A stretch of DNA of 64,000 nucleotides from NCBI GenBank assembly GCA_965237995.1, contig CBDEGO010000003.1, forward strand, positions 682,001-746,000, given 5' to 3'. The translations under genes and the position numbers were made by a program. Below, piece by piece: positions 9,195-18,656 of the stretch (positions are counted from its first letter, which is position 1; every line of letters starts with the position of its first letter). The notes under the pieces were generated by a model. The model did no database searches, was not told where the DNA came from, and saw only the letters and a program-made list of their open reading frames with translations. The DNA comes from JAAELZ01 sp965237995. Lineage in GTDB: Bacteria; Pseudomonadota; Gammaproteobacteria; Arenicellales; Poriferihabitantaceae.

Positions 9195-10502
9195 ATGTCT
9201 GCTAAAACACAGAACGATCGCCCAGTTTATATCATTGATGGTAGCCGCACCCCATTTTTGAAGGCGCAAAGTGGAACTGGCCCATTTAAGGCCTCTGATT
9301 TAGCCGTGGCAGCAGGCAGACCTTTATTAGCCCGCCAGTCTTTTTTAGCTGAACAACTAGATGAAGTTATTTTAGGTTGCATGATTCCCGCAGCGGACGA
9401 AGCCAATATAGGGCGCGTGGTGGCGCTTCGCTTAGGCTGCGGTAAAAATGTCCCCGCCTATACCGTACAGCGCAATTGCGCTTCGGGGATGCAGGCAGTG
9501 GACTCAGCCCTTAAAGACATTCAGCTTGGTAAAGCCAACCTCGTATTGGCAGGCGGCACGGAAGCAATGAGTCATGCGCCTATCATGTTTAATCATGATA
9601 TGGTTAATTGGCTCGGTGCATGGATGAAGTCGAAAACACTAGGGCAAAAGCTTAAAGCTATTAGCCAGTTCAGGCCCAACATGCTACGTCCAGAAATTGC
9701 ACTCCTCAAAGGCCTTAGCGACCCGATTGTGGGCTTGTCAATGGGACAAACCACCGAAGTCATTGCTGAGCGATTTGGCATTACTCGCACTCAAATGGAT
9801 GAATATGCCGTGCGCAGTCACCAACGATTGGCTGCCGCTATTGATGAAGGCCATTTTGCCAATGAAGTAGAAACTATTATTGACGGTAACGGCCGTTATT
9901 ACGACGTTGATGACGGGTTGCGCAGAGACTCTAGCGTAGAACGGCTTGCCAAATTACGCGCGATATTCGACCGGCCTTATGGCAATGTCACAGCGGGAAA
10001 TAGCTCACAAGTAACTGATGGCAGTGCCTGGTGTATATTAGCGAGTGAAAGCGCGGTACAAGAGTACGGTCTAAAGCCACGCGCAAAAATAATCCAATGC
10101 CATTGGGCCGGCTTAGACCCACGCCAAATGGGTCTAGGCCCAGTGCATGCGACCACACCGATATTGCAACAACACGGGCTTGCACTTGAAGATATCGATT
10201 ATTGGGAAATTAACGAAGCATTTGCAGGACAAGTGCTAGGTTGTCTTGCGGCATGGCAAAATGACGATTATTGCAAAGAAGAGCTGGGTTTATCTGGCGC
10301 TATGGGAACCATCGACCCCGAAAGACTCAACCTAGATGGCGGCGGTGTTAGCTTGGGGCATCCAGTCGGCGCTTCTGGTGCCCGAATCATTCTACATTTA
10401 CTGCAAGTATTAGAGCGCAAAAAAGCAAAACGCGGGATGGCGACCTTATGTATCGGAGGCGGCCAAGGCGGCGCCACGTTAATCGAAAGAGTGGAGAGTT
10501 AA
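9195..10502 (+). CDS. fadI: Acetyl-CoA C-acyltransferase (thiolase, FadI type)
   Basis: This thiolase cleaves 3-ketoacyl-CoA in the last step of beta-oxidation. The nucleophile is C95 in QRNCASGMQAV. The general bases are H389 in LGHPVGASGAR and C419 in LCIGGGQGGA. The length of 435 matches FadI (436) rather than FadA (387), which is why I use that symbol. It is one base short of touching the downstream fadJ-like gene and belongs to the same transcript. The pairing of thiolase and multifunctional protein suggests a complete cycle encoded here. The FadI versus other long thiolase assignment is moderate; thiolase is certain. Confidence 0.92.
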   Translation: MSAKTQNDRPVYIIDGSRTPFLKAQSGTGPFKASDLAVAAGRPLLARQSFLAEQLDEVILGCMIPAADEANIGRVVALRLGCGKNVPAYTVQRNCASGMQAVDSALKDIQLGKANLVLAGGTEAMSHAPIMFNHDMVNWLGAWMKSKTLGQKLKAISQFRPNMLRPEIALLKGLSDPIVGLSMGQTTEVIAERFGITRTQMDEYAVRSHQRLAAAIDEGHFANEVETIIDGNGRYYDVDDGLRRDSSVERLAKLRAIFDRPYGNVTAGNSSQVTDGSAWCILASESAVQEYGLKPRAKIIQCHWAGLDPRQMGLGPVHATTPILQQHGLALEDIDYWEINEAFAGQVLGCLAAWQNDDYCKEELGLSGAMGTIDPERLNLDGGGVSLGHPVGASGARIILHLLQVLERKKAKRGMATLCIGGGQGGATLIERVES

Positions 10503-10503
10503 A

Positions 10504-12531
10504 ATGCCAAATTTAGCGCTAAAGCATTGGTCGTACCACCTAGACATAGACAATATTGCTTGGCTGAGCTTTAACTTGGCCAATAGCAGTGTCAATAAGC
10601 TTTCGTCAGTTGCATTGATAGAATTAGCCAGTGTTCTCGACCAACTGGAGACTAAACTACCTACCGCATTGGTTATTCAATCAAGCAAACAAGCAGGGTT
10701 TATCGTCGGGGCTGATATAGAAGAATTCACTCGTATCGAAACTGAACAAGAGGTCAGAGACCTGGTATCACGCGGCCAACTTATTTGTAAGCGCATTGAG
10801 TCTTTGCCCATTGCAACTATCGCACTGATTCACGGTTTTTGCTTAGGTGGCGGCTTAGAGCTAGCATTGGCCTGCGATTATCGCATTGCTGAAGACGACC
10901 CTTCTTGTAGATTAGGCTTACCTGAAGTACGCCTAGGCATCCACCCTGCATTTGGCGGCACGGTGCGGTTGCTGGAGACGGTTGGCGCCACTACTGCGAT
11001 GGACTTAATGCTAAGCGGGCGTAGTGTGATTGCGCGCTCTGCAGCAAAAATGGGTTTAGTCGATCGCACGATTGCTAAGCGCCATTTTAACCTAGCGGTA
11101 GCCGATTATATAAAGCGCACACCCAACAAGCGAAGCGCCAGCAAAACACAACAACTAATGAATTACGGCCTATCGCGAACTCTATTGGCAAAATACCTAA
11201 AAAAGCAAGTCGCCAACAAGGCAAGACAACAGCATTATCCCGCGCCCTATGCTCTAATCGATCTTTGGCAGCAGCATGGAGATGACAGGGAAGCGATGTT
11301 TCAGGGCGAAATAGACTCAATTGTATCGCTGGCCACACACCCTAGCTCACGTAATTTAGTCCGCGTCTTTTTCTTACAAGAAGCCATGAAAAAAGCGGCT
11401 AAAAGCAAAACTGCCGACGCCATAAAACGGGTGCATGTCATCGGCGCTGGAGTGATGGGCGGTGACATCGCCGCATGGTCAGCATTGCAAGGCTTACAGG
11501 TGACACTCCAAGACCGCAACCCTGAAAGTATTACACGTGCATTACACCGCGCGCGTAAATTGTTCAAGAAAAAGTTAAAGATTGATCGCGCTGTTCAAGC
11601 GGCGATGGACCGTTTATCTCCCGACTTAAAAGGAGATGGCATTAGCAAGGCAGACTTAATTATTGAGGCCATCTTTGAAGATTTAAGCGTTAAGCAATCT
11701 GTTTTTAAGGAAGTAGAGCAAAAGGCCAAACCAGACGCAATATTAGCCAGCAACACCAGCAGTATCCCGATTGAAAAAATTGCCACGGCCTTAAGCAAAC
11801 CCAGTCGTTTAGTTGGCATCCACTTTTTTAACCCCGTTGCCAAAATGCAATTGATTGAAATTGTGTCTAGCGCAAAGACACTAAAGAAGGTAGCTGCCCG
11901 CGCAGCTGCCTTTGCAGTACAAATCAAGAGATTACCCATTCATGTGAAAAGTAGCCCAGGCTTTTTAGTCAATCGAGTGCTTGTGCCCTATCTTATAGAA
12001 GCGGTTTATTTACACCGGGAAGGCATTGCGATGGAAGCCATTGATGAAGCGGCACTGCAATATGGCATGCCAATGGGCCCGGTTGAACTGGCCGATGTCG
12101 TTGGTTTAGATATTTGCAAACAAGTTGCGCAAAACATTCTAGGGAAAGAAAACGTGCCTCAAGAACTACTCAATCTAGTAGAAAGCGGCAGTTTAGGTAA
12201 AAAATCCGGAAAAGGTTTTTACCAATACAAAAAAGGCAAAGTAGTTAAACAAAAGGCACCTATAAACACCGCTCAGATTGAAGAAATTCAAAACAGGCTT
12301 ATCTTTCCGTTATTAAACGAAAGCGTCGCCTGCCTAGAGCAGGGCATTGTCGCAGATGCAGATAGCTTAGATGGCGGCGTTATTTTTGGTACGGGTTATG
12401 CACCGTTTATGGGCGGCCCAATTAATACCATTCGAGACCGTGACCCAAGCACCATGCTAGCCACGCTTAACGCTTTGTTCGACAAGCACGGTGACCGCTA
12501 TCAACCTCAACCTGGCTGGGAGTCATTATAA
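10504..12531 (+). CDS. fadJ: Multifunctional enoyl-CoA hydratase/3-hydroxyacyl-CoA dehydrogenase
   Basis: This 675-residue fusion performs hydration and NAD-dependent oxidation in beta-oxidation. The N-terminal crotonase domain (about 1-190) shows the oxyanion-hole GGLELALACDYRIAE and PEVRLGIHPAFGGT. A linker leads to the Rossmann dehydrogenase (about 305-485) with RVHVIGAGVMGGDIAAWS and ASNTSSIPI, then HFFNPVAKMQLIEI. The C-terminal helical dimerisation domains run to the end, including KKSGKGFYQY. It is somewhat shorter than E. coli FadJ (714). The thiolase lies 1 base upstream, and the ligase starts 23 bases downstream. FadB-type is the alternative name; the architecture is the same. Confidence 0.93.
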   Translation: MPNLALKHWSYHLDIDNIAWLSFNLANSSVNKLSSVALIELASVLDQLETKLPTALVIQSSKQAGFIVGADIEEFTRIETEQEVRDLVSRGQLICKRIESLPIATIALIHGFCLGGGLELALACDYRIAEDDPSCRLGLPEVRLGIHPAFGGTVRLLETVGATTAMDLMLSGRSVIARSAAKMGLVDRTIAKRHFNLAVADYIKRTPNKRSASKTQQLMNYGLSRTLLAKYLKKQVANKARQQHYPAPYALIDLWQQHGDDREAMFQGEIDSIVSLATHPSSRNLVRVFFLQEAMKKAAKSKTADAIKRVHVIGAGVMGGDIAAWSALQGLQVTLQDRNPESITRALHRARKLFKKKLKIDRAVQAAMDRLSPDLKGDGISKADLIIEAIFEDLSVKQSVFKEVEQKAKPDAILASNTSSIPIEKIATALSKPSRLVGIHFFNPVAKMQLIEIVSSAKTLKKVAARAAAFAVQIKRLPIHVKSSPGFLVNRVLVPYLIEAVYLHREGIAMEAIDEAALQYGMPMGPVELADVVGLDICKQVAQNILGKENVPQELLNLVESGSLGKKSGKGFYQYKKGKVVKQKAPINTAQIEEIQNRLIFPLLNESVACLEQGIVADADSLDGGVIFGTGYAPFMGGPINTIRDRDPSTMLATLNALFDKHGDRYQPQPGWESL

Positions 12532-12554
12532 AAGCCGATAAAGCAACATAACCA

Positions 12555-14360
12555 ATGAGCCACAAAGCATATAAAGAGTTTGACGAAACGGCTGTTCCGC
12601 CTCATATGATCAGTTTGAATGAGGCGCTGACGCTAGATGGACTATTTCGTGCGCGGGTGAAACGCTCTGCTCACAAAGAAGCGTATCGGTATTTTGACGA
12701 GTCGAACGAACAATGGCAGGCCATGACCTGGAGCGAAGTCGCCGCACAAGTTTGTCGCTGGCAACACGCGCTGGTTGCAGATGGGCTACAAGCTGGCGAC
12801 CGCGTTGCCGTGATGATGGAAAACTGTGTTGAATGGGTCATTTTTGATCAAGCCGCATTAGCACTTGGCCTTGTCGTTGTGCCTTTGTATGCCAATGATC
12901 GAGCAGATAACTCTGTTTACATTTTGCAAAATTCGGGTAGCAAGCTGTTGCTGATTAAAGATCAAGTGCAAGTTGATCAGCTCTCCTCTGCCGCCGATCA
13001 GCTGCAAACTATTTTGATTCGTAGTGTTAACTCATGCAAAACAAATTCGTTGCCCATTTGCGCATGTGAAGACTGGCTTCCTGAGACGGTTGAACTCATC
13101 ATTCATGATCACCAACCAGAATCTTTGGCCAGCATTGTCTACACATCAGGGACAACAGGTGCGCCTAAAGGGGTTATGCTAAGCCATAAAAATATACTTT
13201 GGAACGCGTGGTCTGGCTTACACAGCGTGATGGTCAATGAGGATGACCAACATTTATCATTTCTACCGTTGTCACACACGCTTGAGCGCAGCGTTGGCTA
13301 TTATTTGACGATGATGTCAGGCGCTCAAGTGGCCTTTAACCGATCAATTCCACAATTAGCAGAAGACCTTCTTGTCATCAAACCAACGGTCATGATTGCA
13401 GTCCCGAGAATTTTCGAACGAGTTTATGGCAAGATCAACGATTCCTTAGAAAACGAGTCCGCTATTAAGCGATTTTTGTTTAAGCAAGCGGTGACGATCG
13501 GCTGGCAACAGTTTCAAAATGATCAGGGCCGCGCCAAGCGCTCACTGTTACAAGTATTTTTTCCTATCCTTGATAAATTAGTTGGTGAAAAAATTCGCGA
13601 CCGTTTAGGCGGCCGTGTCCGCATTGCAATTGTTGGCGGCGCAGCGATGCCACCCAAAATTGCGCAGTTTTTCCTAGGCTTAGGCATCCCAATTTTACAA
13701 GGGTATGGTCTAACCGAGACTAGTCCAATATTAAGCGTTAATACGCACGAGAATAATTTACCGCATAGTGTCGGGCCGCTACTAAAGAATGTAAAAGCGC
13801 GGTTTGACGACGACACCGGAGAACTGATTATATCTAGTCCAGGGATCATGATGGGCTATTGGGAAAACCCAGAGGCCACCGCTGAAGACATCACTGACGA
13901 TGGTTGGCTGCGTACGGGCGATGTTGCTAGATTTGAAGGTGATAGCTTAGTGATTACCGGCAGATTGAAAGAAATACTGGTGCTAGCCAATGGGGAAAAG
14001 GTCCCACCTGCAGATATAGAATCCGCCTTGATTCTTGACCCATTGATAGAACAAGCCTTAGTCATTGGCGAAGCACGCCCTTACCTTACTGCTTTGTTAG
14101 TCATTGATGAGGAAGAAAGAGCTAAATGGATAAAACGCAACAAACACCATTCTGATGAAGATTTACACTCCGCGCTCAAAGAGCGAATAGCGCAACAGCT
14201 TAGTGAGTTTCCAGGCTACGCAAAAATATACAATTTTGCAATCATGTCAGAACCTTGGACTATCGAAGCCGAAACGTTAACCCCCACACTTAAGGTACGC
14301 CGTAAGCGCGTGCTCGAAAAAAGCGCAGAACTGGTCGAATCGTTGTACCAAGGGCATTAA
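12555..14360 (+). CDS. Long-chain acyl-CoA synthetase (AMP-forming)
   Basis: This enzyme activates fatty acids to acyl-CoA using ATP, feeding the cycle encoded upstream. The 601 residues hold the AMP-binding signature VYTSGTTGAPKGVMLSH near residue 200, GYGLTETSPIL near 395, the GWLRTGDVARFEGD hinge and the catalytic C-terminal ILVLANGEKVPP. This is the FadD15-like family of bacterial and eukaryotic long-chain synthetases rather than classical E. coli FadD. It is the last gene of the operon, and a weak AT-rich hairpin follows the stop. Chain length preference cannot be read from the sequence. Confidence 0.92.
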   Translation: MSHKAYKEFDETAVPPHMISLNEALTLDGLFRARVKRSAHKEAYRYFDESNEQWQAMTWSEVAAQVCRWQHALVADGLQAGDRVAVMMENCVEWVIFDQAALALGLVVVPLYANDRADNSVYILQNSGSKLLLIKDQVQVDQLSSAADQLQTILIRSVNSCKTNSLPICACEDWLPETVELIIHDHQPESLASIVYTSGTTGAPKGVMLSHKNILWNAWSGLHSVMVNEDDQHLSFLPLSHTLERSVGYYLTMMSGAQVAFNRSIPQLAEDLLVIKPTVMIAVPRIFERVYGKINDSLENESAIKRFLFKQAVTIGWQQFQNDQGRAKRSLLQVFFPILDKLVGEKIRDRLGGRVRIAIVGGAAMPPKIAQFFLGLGIPILQGYGLTETSPILSVNTHENNLPHSVGPLLKNVKARFDDDTGELIISSPGIMMGYWENPEATAEDITDDGWLRTGDVARFEGDSLVITGRLKEILVLANGEKVPPADIESALILDPLIEQALVIGEARPYLTALLVIDEEERAKWIKRNKHHSDEDLHSALKERIAQQLSEFPGYAKIYNFAIMSEPWTIEAETLTPTLKVRRKRVLEKSAELVESLYQGH

Positions 14361-14378
14361 CTCCTAACTCCGTCCGTT

Positions 14379-14400
14379 AACTAAATTAATTAGTTTATTT
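14379..14400 (+). terminator. Weak AT-rich hairpin after the fatty-acid operon
   Basis: AACTAA and TTAGTT form a 6-bp stem around a 5-base loop, followed by TTATTT, 18 bases after the ligase stop. The stem has only one GC pair, so terminator activity is uncertain. Confidence 0.25.
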
Positions 14401-14468
14401 AGAGTATAATAATAGAGGCAAAAGGGTGGTACACCTTAAGCTCTTTGATAAAACCATGGCAAATAGGA

Positions 14469-14972
14469 ATGGATAAACAACACATAACGTATTTTACAAA
14501 AGCGGTGCGTTTAAGTATTTTTCTACTTAGTTTGGCATTGCCAATAAATCTCATCGCACAAACAAATTCAAACCCTATAATCGTCCCAATATTACCATTA
14601 CTCTTAGATGAGCCTGCTAGTCTCAATTTAACGAATTCTGGCATTTCAAAAAAGTGTGGTATTATCGGTGATAATAATCTATCTGGATATACAGAGATAA
14701 TTAATCAAAGTGGCACAACTATTTTGATTTCAAATGTACGTGCCTTCGTTGCTGGTGTAGATGCCTCGAATACACTCTTAATACGAGACCCTGCTGGTGA
14801 TTACGATTTCAGTAATGATGAGCTTAATGTTATACAAGGAGAGAAATTTGCGATACTAACTGTCCTCCACAGTGCAGTCACGTGCCCATCAGAGTTACTC
14901 TTTGAGGTGGATATTTTCTTTACTACTTCTCTAGGTGAGCATCGAGTTTGTGATGGTATTTGTGCGGAATAG
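14469..14972 (+). CDS. Secreted protein of unknown function
   Basis: This is a 167-residue protein from the ATG at 14469; a TTG at 14445 would add eight residues. The N-terminus has a classical Sec signal (hydrophobic SIFLLSLALPINLIAQ), with probable cleavage after the alanine in LIAQ. The mature part is acidic and beta-rich, with cysteines in KKCGII, TCPSE, RVCDG and GICAE that could form two disulfides. I do not recognise the family. It has no obvious partner: the fatty-acid operon ends 108 bases earlier and a GNAT gene begins 168 bases later. Coding is supported by the signal and even codon use; the function is unknown. Confidence 0.6.
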   Translation: MDKQHITYFTKAVRLSIFLLSLALPINLIAQTNSNPIIVPILPLLLDEPASLNLTNSGISKKCGIIGDNNLSGYTEIINQSGTTILISNVRAFVAGVDASNTLLIRDPAGDYDFSNDELNVIQGEKFAILTVLHSAVTCPSELLFEVDIFFTTSLGEHRVCDGICAE

Positions 14973-15140
14973 AACATTACTCGCGTTATCAGCGCCCCGC
15001 TTCATTCTAAAAAGGAGCTAGTTGGGGAGACGGGCGAGACTTTTACATAAAAATCAATCTGATAGAGGTTTATTTAATATCAATTGCTCCAACGTGTAAA
15101 CTGTACAGCATAGCACTCGTGTTTCATCATACCCAATCCA

Positions 15141-15680
15141 ATGTCTTTGTTTGATTACAAACCTCACTTAATCGGTGATAGGCTTTCACTCAAGCCTCTA
15201 GAGTTCGCTGATTTCGACGGCTTATATGCGGTTGCCAATGACCCCTTACTTTGGGCGCTACACCCATCAAAAGACCGTTATAAAGTTGAGGTATTCTCAA
15301 CATACTTTGACGAAGCCTTAGCATCAAACACCGCGTTGATAGCACGCGATAACACATCCAACGCTATTATTGGCACATCTAGGTACCACGGTTTAGATCG
15401 AGCGCTCAGCGAAATAGAGATAGGCTGGAGCTTTTTAGCTCGATCGCATTGGGGCGGTATTTACAACGGTGAAATGAAAGACCTCATGCTTAAACACGCC
15501 TTCCAATGGGTACAAACCGTGTTGTTAATTATTGGAGAAGATAACCTAAGGTCGCAAGGTGCTGCCGAAAAGATAGGCGGTACTTTACGCAAAAAAACAC
15601 TACAACGAGGCCAGTTAGTCAACGTTGTTTATGAAATTAACCGAGAAAAATACTTAAACGCATACCCATCTAAAAGCTAA
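15141..15680 (+). CDS. GNAT-family N-acetyltransferase (RimJ/RimL-like)
   Basis: This is a 179-residue acetyltransferase of the Acetyltransf_3 type, which acetylates protein N-termini or small molecules with acetyl-CoA. The opening pattern LIGDRLSLKPLEFADFDGLYAV, the IEIGWSFLARSHWGGIYN strand-turn and the late NLRSQGAAEKIGGTLR segment, with the N-x-x-S-x-x-x-x-E-K-x-G signature, identify the fold. The substrate is unknown. The gene converges with pyrE across 57 bases, in which no strong terminator was seen. Confidence 0.87.
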   Translation: MSLFDYKPHLIGDRLSLKPLEFADFDGLYAVANDPLLWALHPSKDRYKVEVFSTYFDEALASNTALIARDNTSNAIIGTSRYHGLDRALSEIEIGWSFLARSHWGGIYNGEMKDLMLKHAFQWVQTVLLIIGEDNLRSQGAAEKIGGTLRKKTLQRGQLVNVVYEINREKYLNAYPSKS

Positions 15681-15736
15681 GCCACCGCCGGATGCCGATG
15701 CAAACCGCAGTTACATGGGTAATCGCATCCATTTAG

Positions 15737-16390
15737 TCACATCTTGCATCCATATTGCGCCTGATAAGTTTGCATCACTTTAGCATACGCTTGCTTAGTT
15801 TTGTCGACGCCTGTGTAAGCCACTATGTCGTCTAATCCCACAATTGAATACACTGGAATGGCGTACTCGCTCATCACAGATTGAACCGCTGATTGCGCCG
15901 TATCGTCTGCGCGTTCTTGGCGATCAACCGCGATCACCACTGCTGCGACATTGGCACCTGCCGCTTCAATAATGTCAACTGATTCTCTTACCGAAGTACC
16001 GGCGGTAATCACATCATCGATGATAACAACATCATTTTGTAAGGCAGCTCCTACAATTAGCCCGCCTTCTCCATGGTCCTTCGCTTCTTTGCGATTAAAC
16101 GCATAAGGTACATTCTTGTTTTGTTGTTGACTCAATTGTACTGCCGTAGCAGCCGCGAGTGGAATGCCCTTATAAGCAGGGCCATACAATACGAAATCTC
16201 CGACAATATTTGCACTTATACACTTTGCATAGTAACTCGCTAACTCAGCGAGCAACGCACCTGTATTGAACAAGCCGGCGTTAAAGAAGTAAGGGCTTAC
16301 CCTTCCGGATTTAAGTGTAAACTCTCCAAAACGAAGGATGTCATTGCGAATGATCAATTCAAGAAATTGCTGTTTATCGTTTGTATTCAT
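15737..16390 (-). CDS. pyrE: Orotate phosphoribosyltransferase
   Basis: This enzyme transfers phosphoribose from PRPP to orotate in pyrimidine synthesis. Family blocks are FGEFTLKSGRVSPYFFNAG, YGPAYKGIPLAAATA, FNRKEAKDHGEGG and the PRPP loop VVIIDDVITAGTSVRES. I place the start at the ATG at 16390, because E. coli PyrE aligns from there; the open frame reaches 16423. The length then is about 217, close to the usual 213. It is divergent from the AmpG-like permease across 62 bases. It is intact and unambiguous. Confidence 0.96.
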   Translation of the reverse strand: MNTNDKQQFLELIIRNDILRFGEFTLKSGRVSPYFFNAGLFNTGALLAELASYYAKCISANIVGDFVLYGPAYKGIPLAAATAVQLSQQQNKNVPYAFNRKEAKDHGEGGLIVGAALQNDVVIIDDVITAGTSVRESVDIIEAAGANVAAVVIAVDRQERADDTAQSAVQSVMSEYAIPVYSIVGLDDIVAYTGVDKTKQAYAKVMQTYQAQYGCKM

Positions 16391-16452
16391 CGTCATGTTG
16401 CCTGAAAATAATAACCTAATCATAAGCCCTTACGGCCCATTTCCATAGCCTT

Positions 16453-18030
16453 ATGCCAAACAATTCTCAATTGCCTATTTCGCCGGAGAAATCTTGGGCT
16501 GAAAGCGCACGTAGCTTCTGTCAACCCAAAGTGGCAACCATGCTATTTTTAGGATTTTCAGCTGGCTTGCCGATCTTATTAATATTTTCGTCCTTATCAA
16601 TTTGGCTTAGGGAAGCTGATGTGAGTCGGTCTGCGGTGACTTACTTTAGCTGGGCTGCACTAGGTTATTCATTCAAGTTCGTATGGGCGCCGTTGGTAGA
16701 CCAATTGAACATACCGGTACTAGGAAAGCGCTTAGGTCGACGGCGTAGCTGGATGCTGCTTTCCCAAATTTCAATCATTGCTGCTATCCTTTGGATGAGT
16801 AGCGTAAACCCTGCCAGCTCCGGCGGTGCATTAACGACAATGGCCTTAGCAGCCGTTTTGCTGGGGTTTTCCTCAGCAACGCAAGACATCGTGATTGACG
16901 CATTCAGAATTGAATCTGCGAAGGCTGATCTTCAAGCTTTGTTGTCTTCGACTTACATCGCCGGTTATCGCATTGGAATGTTAGTAGCGGGTGCAGGCGC
17001 ACTGTATTTAGCCGAATTATTTGGTTCTAGTTCACAAACGTATAGCTACACTGCTTGGCAATCGGCTTATATGGCAATGGCAGGTTTCATGTTGGTCGGC
17101 GTCATTTGCACTTTATTAATTAGAGAACCTAAAACCACTTCAAGCAATGACAGCGAATTGCCTACCATCGAGTTAGTCCGTTTTATGGCGTTGTTTGTGT
17201 GCATCGTTATCGCCTTTATTCTGAGTTACATCGCCTCTAGTGGCATAGCTGCCCAACTAAAGTCTTCTCTCGTCGGTTTGCTAAATAATAGCAATTTAAG
17301 TGGCTTCATTGTTTCCGTATTACAGTTAGGCATTGCTTTAATTAGTGCGCTGCTAGTGAGTGTTGTATTGACTAAACTTAAGCTAGTGACACCACAAACG
17401 ATTAACCGAACTTATATCGCGCCGGTGCAAGATTTCTTTAAGCGATATGGGGTACACAGTGCGTGCCTATTGCTAGCGCTGATTAGTGTTTACCGCATGT
17501 CAGACATCGTTCTAGGCGTCATCTCAAACGTGTTTTATACCGATTTGGGCTATCAAAAATCACAGATCGCCAGCATTGTTAAAAGCTTTGGCCTAGCCAT
17601 GACGCTGGTGGGTGGGTTTTTAGGTGGTTTGCTATCAATTAGATTCGGTGTAATGCGCATCTTATTGCTAGGAGCTATTTTAGGAGCCACCAGCAACTTG
17701 TTGTTTATGTTGCTTGCTTCGTATCAAGAGCACGCTAACCAATTAAGTTTAATTGGTGTAATTGCTATCGACAATCTCTCCGCTGGCCTCGCTAGTGCTG
17801 CTTTCGTAGCTTTTTTGTCCGCGTTGACGAACATCAAATTCACAGCGGTTCAATTCGCTATCTTCACCTCATTAATGACCTTATTGCCCAAAATACTCGG
17901 TGGGTATTCGGGATCAATGGTTGACGCAATCGGTTACGCCCAATTCTTCTTTGTTTCTGCACTGCTCGGCATTCCCGCCATTTTACTCATTGTGGTGATG
18001 CGCAGAAAATTTGAACTACAGCTCCCTTAG
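16453..18030 (+). CDS. AmpG-like MFS permease
   Basis: This is a 525-residue inner-membrane protein of the AmpG/acetyl-CoA transporter branch of the major facilitator superfamily. AmpG imports anhydromuropeptides for cell-wall recycling. The first helix region reads MLFLGFSAGLPILLIFSSLSIWLRE, typical of AmpG, followed by FVWAPLVDQL and the loop GKRLGRRRSWML. About 12-14 hydrophobic segments are visible, with an extra pair in the middle (around residues 245-310), as in other long AmpG proteins. It is the only plus-strand gene between pyrE and yggT. Muropeptide uptake is inferred from the family. Confidence 0.88.
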   Translation: MPNNSQLPISPEKSWAESARSFCQPKVATMLFLGFSAGLPILLIFSSLSIWLREADVSRSAVTYFSWAALGYSFKFVWAPLVDQLNIPVLGKRLGRRRSWMLLSQISIIAAILWMSSVNPASSGGALTTMALAAVLLGFSSATQDIVIDAFRIESAKADLQALLSSTYIAGYRIGMLVAGAGALYLAELFGSSSQTYSYTAWQSAYMAMAGFMLVGVICTLLIREPKTTSSNDSELPTIELVRFMALFVCIVIAFILSYIASSGIAAQLKSSLVGLLNNSNLSGFIVSVLQLGIALISALLVSVVLTKLKLVTPQTINRTYIAPVQDFFKRYGVHSACLLLALISVYRMSDIVLGVISNVFYTDLGYQKSQIASIVKSFGLAMTLVGGFLGGLLSIRFGVMRILLLGAILGATSNLLFMLLASYQEHANQLSLIGVIAIDNLSAGLASAAFVAFLSALTNIKFTAVQFAIFTSLMTLLPKILGGYSGSMVDAIGYAQFFFVSALLGIPAILLIVVMRRKFELQLP

Positions 18031-18054
18031 TAAACGGCTTTTATACTAACTGAA

Positions 18055-18624
18055 CTACAACAAGCTACCAACTGAATACAGCAAGGGATCAACGACCAAT
18101 CGCCGTAAAAAAGACAGGCCAATTAGCGCAATAATCGGCGAAAAATCTAAACCTGCGGCTGTTGGAAGTATTCTTTTAATTGGGCGCAGTAAAGGTGCCG
18201 TTAAATCTCGCAACAAACCCACCACCGGATGATAAGCCGAAGAGGCAAACCAACTTAATACTGCTTGTGCAATCAGTGCGATGGTAAACACCCATAACGT
18301 CATGCTCATGATTTGGGCAATCGATTTCACCAATAAAACCAACCAGGGCGTTGAATAGCCTAACAAAACGCCAAGTAGGACGAACTTAATGATTCCAAGA
18401 ATAATTAACAGCACCAAGGCAGACAAATCCACACCGAACAGCCCTGGAACGAAACGTCGCAACCAAGCTAAAGGGGGCTGAGTTAGCTTCACAATAGGTT
18501 CTATCAGCGGGTTACGAAAATCGACCTTAAAAAGCTGAAACAAAAACCGCAACAACACCAGCACCATGTAAAGCTCGAACACGCTCTCGATTAAAAAGCT
18601 AAAACTATTTTGAATTGGGTTCAT
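18055..18624 (-). CDS. yggT: YggT family membrane protein
   Basis: This is a small integral membrane protein of 189 residues with two YGGT repeats. The first repeat is around FELYMVLVLLRFLFQLFKVD and NPLIEPIVKLTQPPL. The second is around IAQAVLSWFA and HPVVGLLRDLTAPLLRPIKRI. Each repeat has two hydrophobic helices. Members are linked to osmotic or ion homeostasis and cell division, but the molecular role is not settled. It ends a yggS-proC-yggT operon, 32 bases after proC, an arrangement widely conserved next to pilT in Gammaproteobacteria. Confidence 0.92.
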   Translation of the reverse strand: MNPIQNSFSFLIESVFELYMVLVLLRFLFQLFKVDFRNPLIEPIVKLTQPPLAWLRRFVPGLFGVDLSALVLLIILGIIKFVLLGVLLGYSTPWLVLLVKSIAQIMSMTLWVFTIALIAQAVLSWFASSAYHPVVGLLRDLTAPLLRPIKRILPTAAGLDFSPIIALIGLSFLRRLVVDPLLYSVGSLL

Positions 18625-18656
18625 TGTTGTTTATGTCGTTATTCAATTATTGTTGG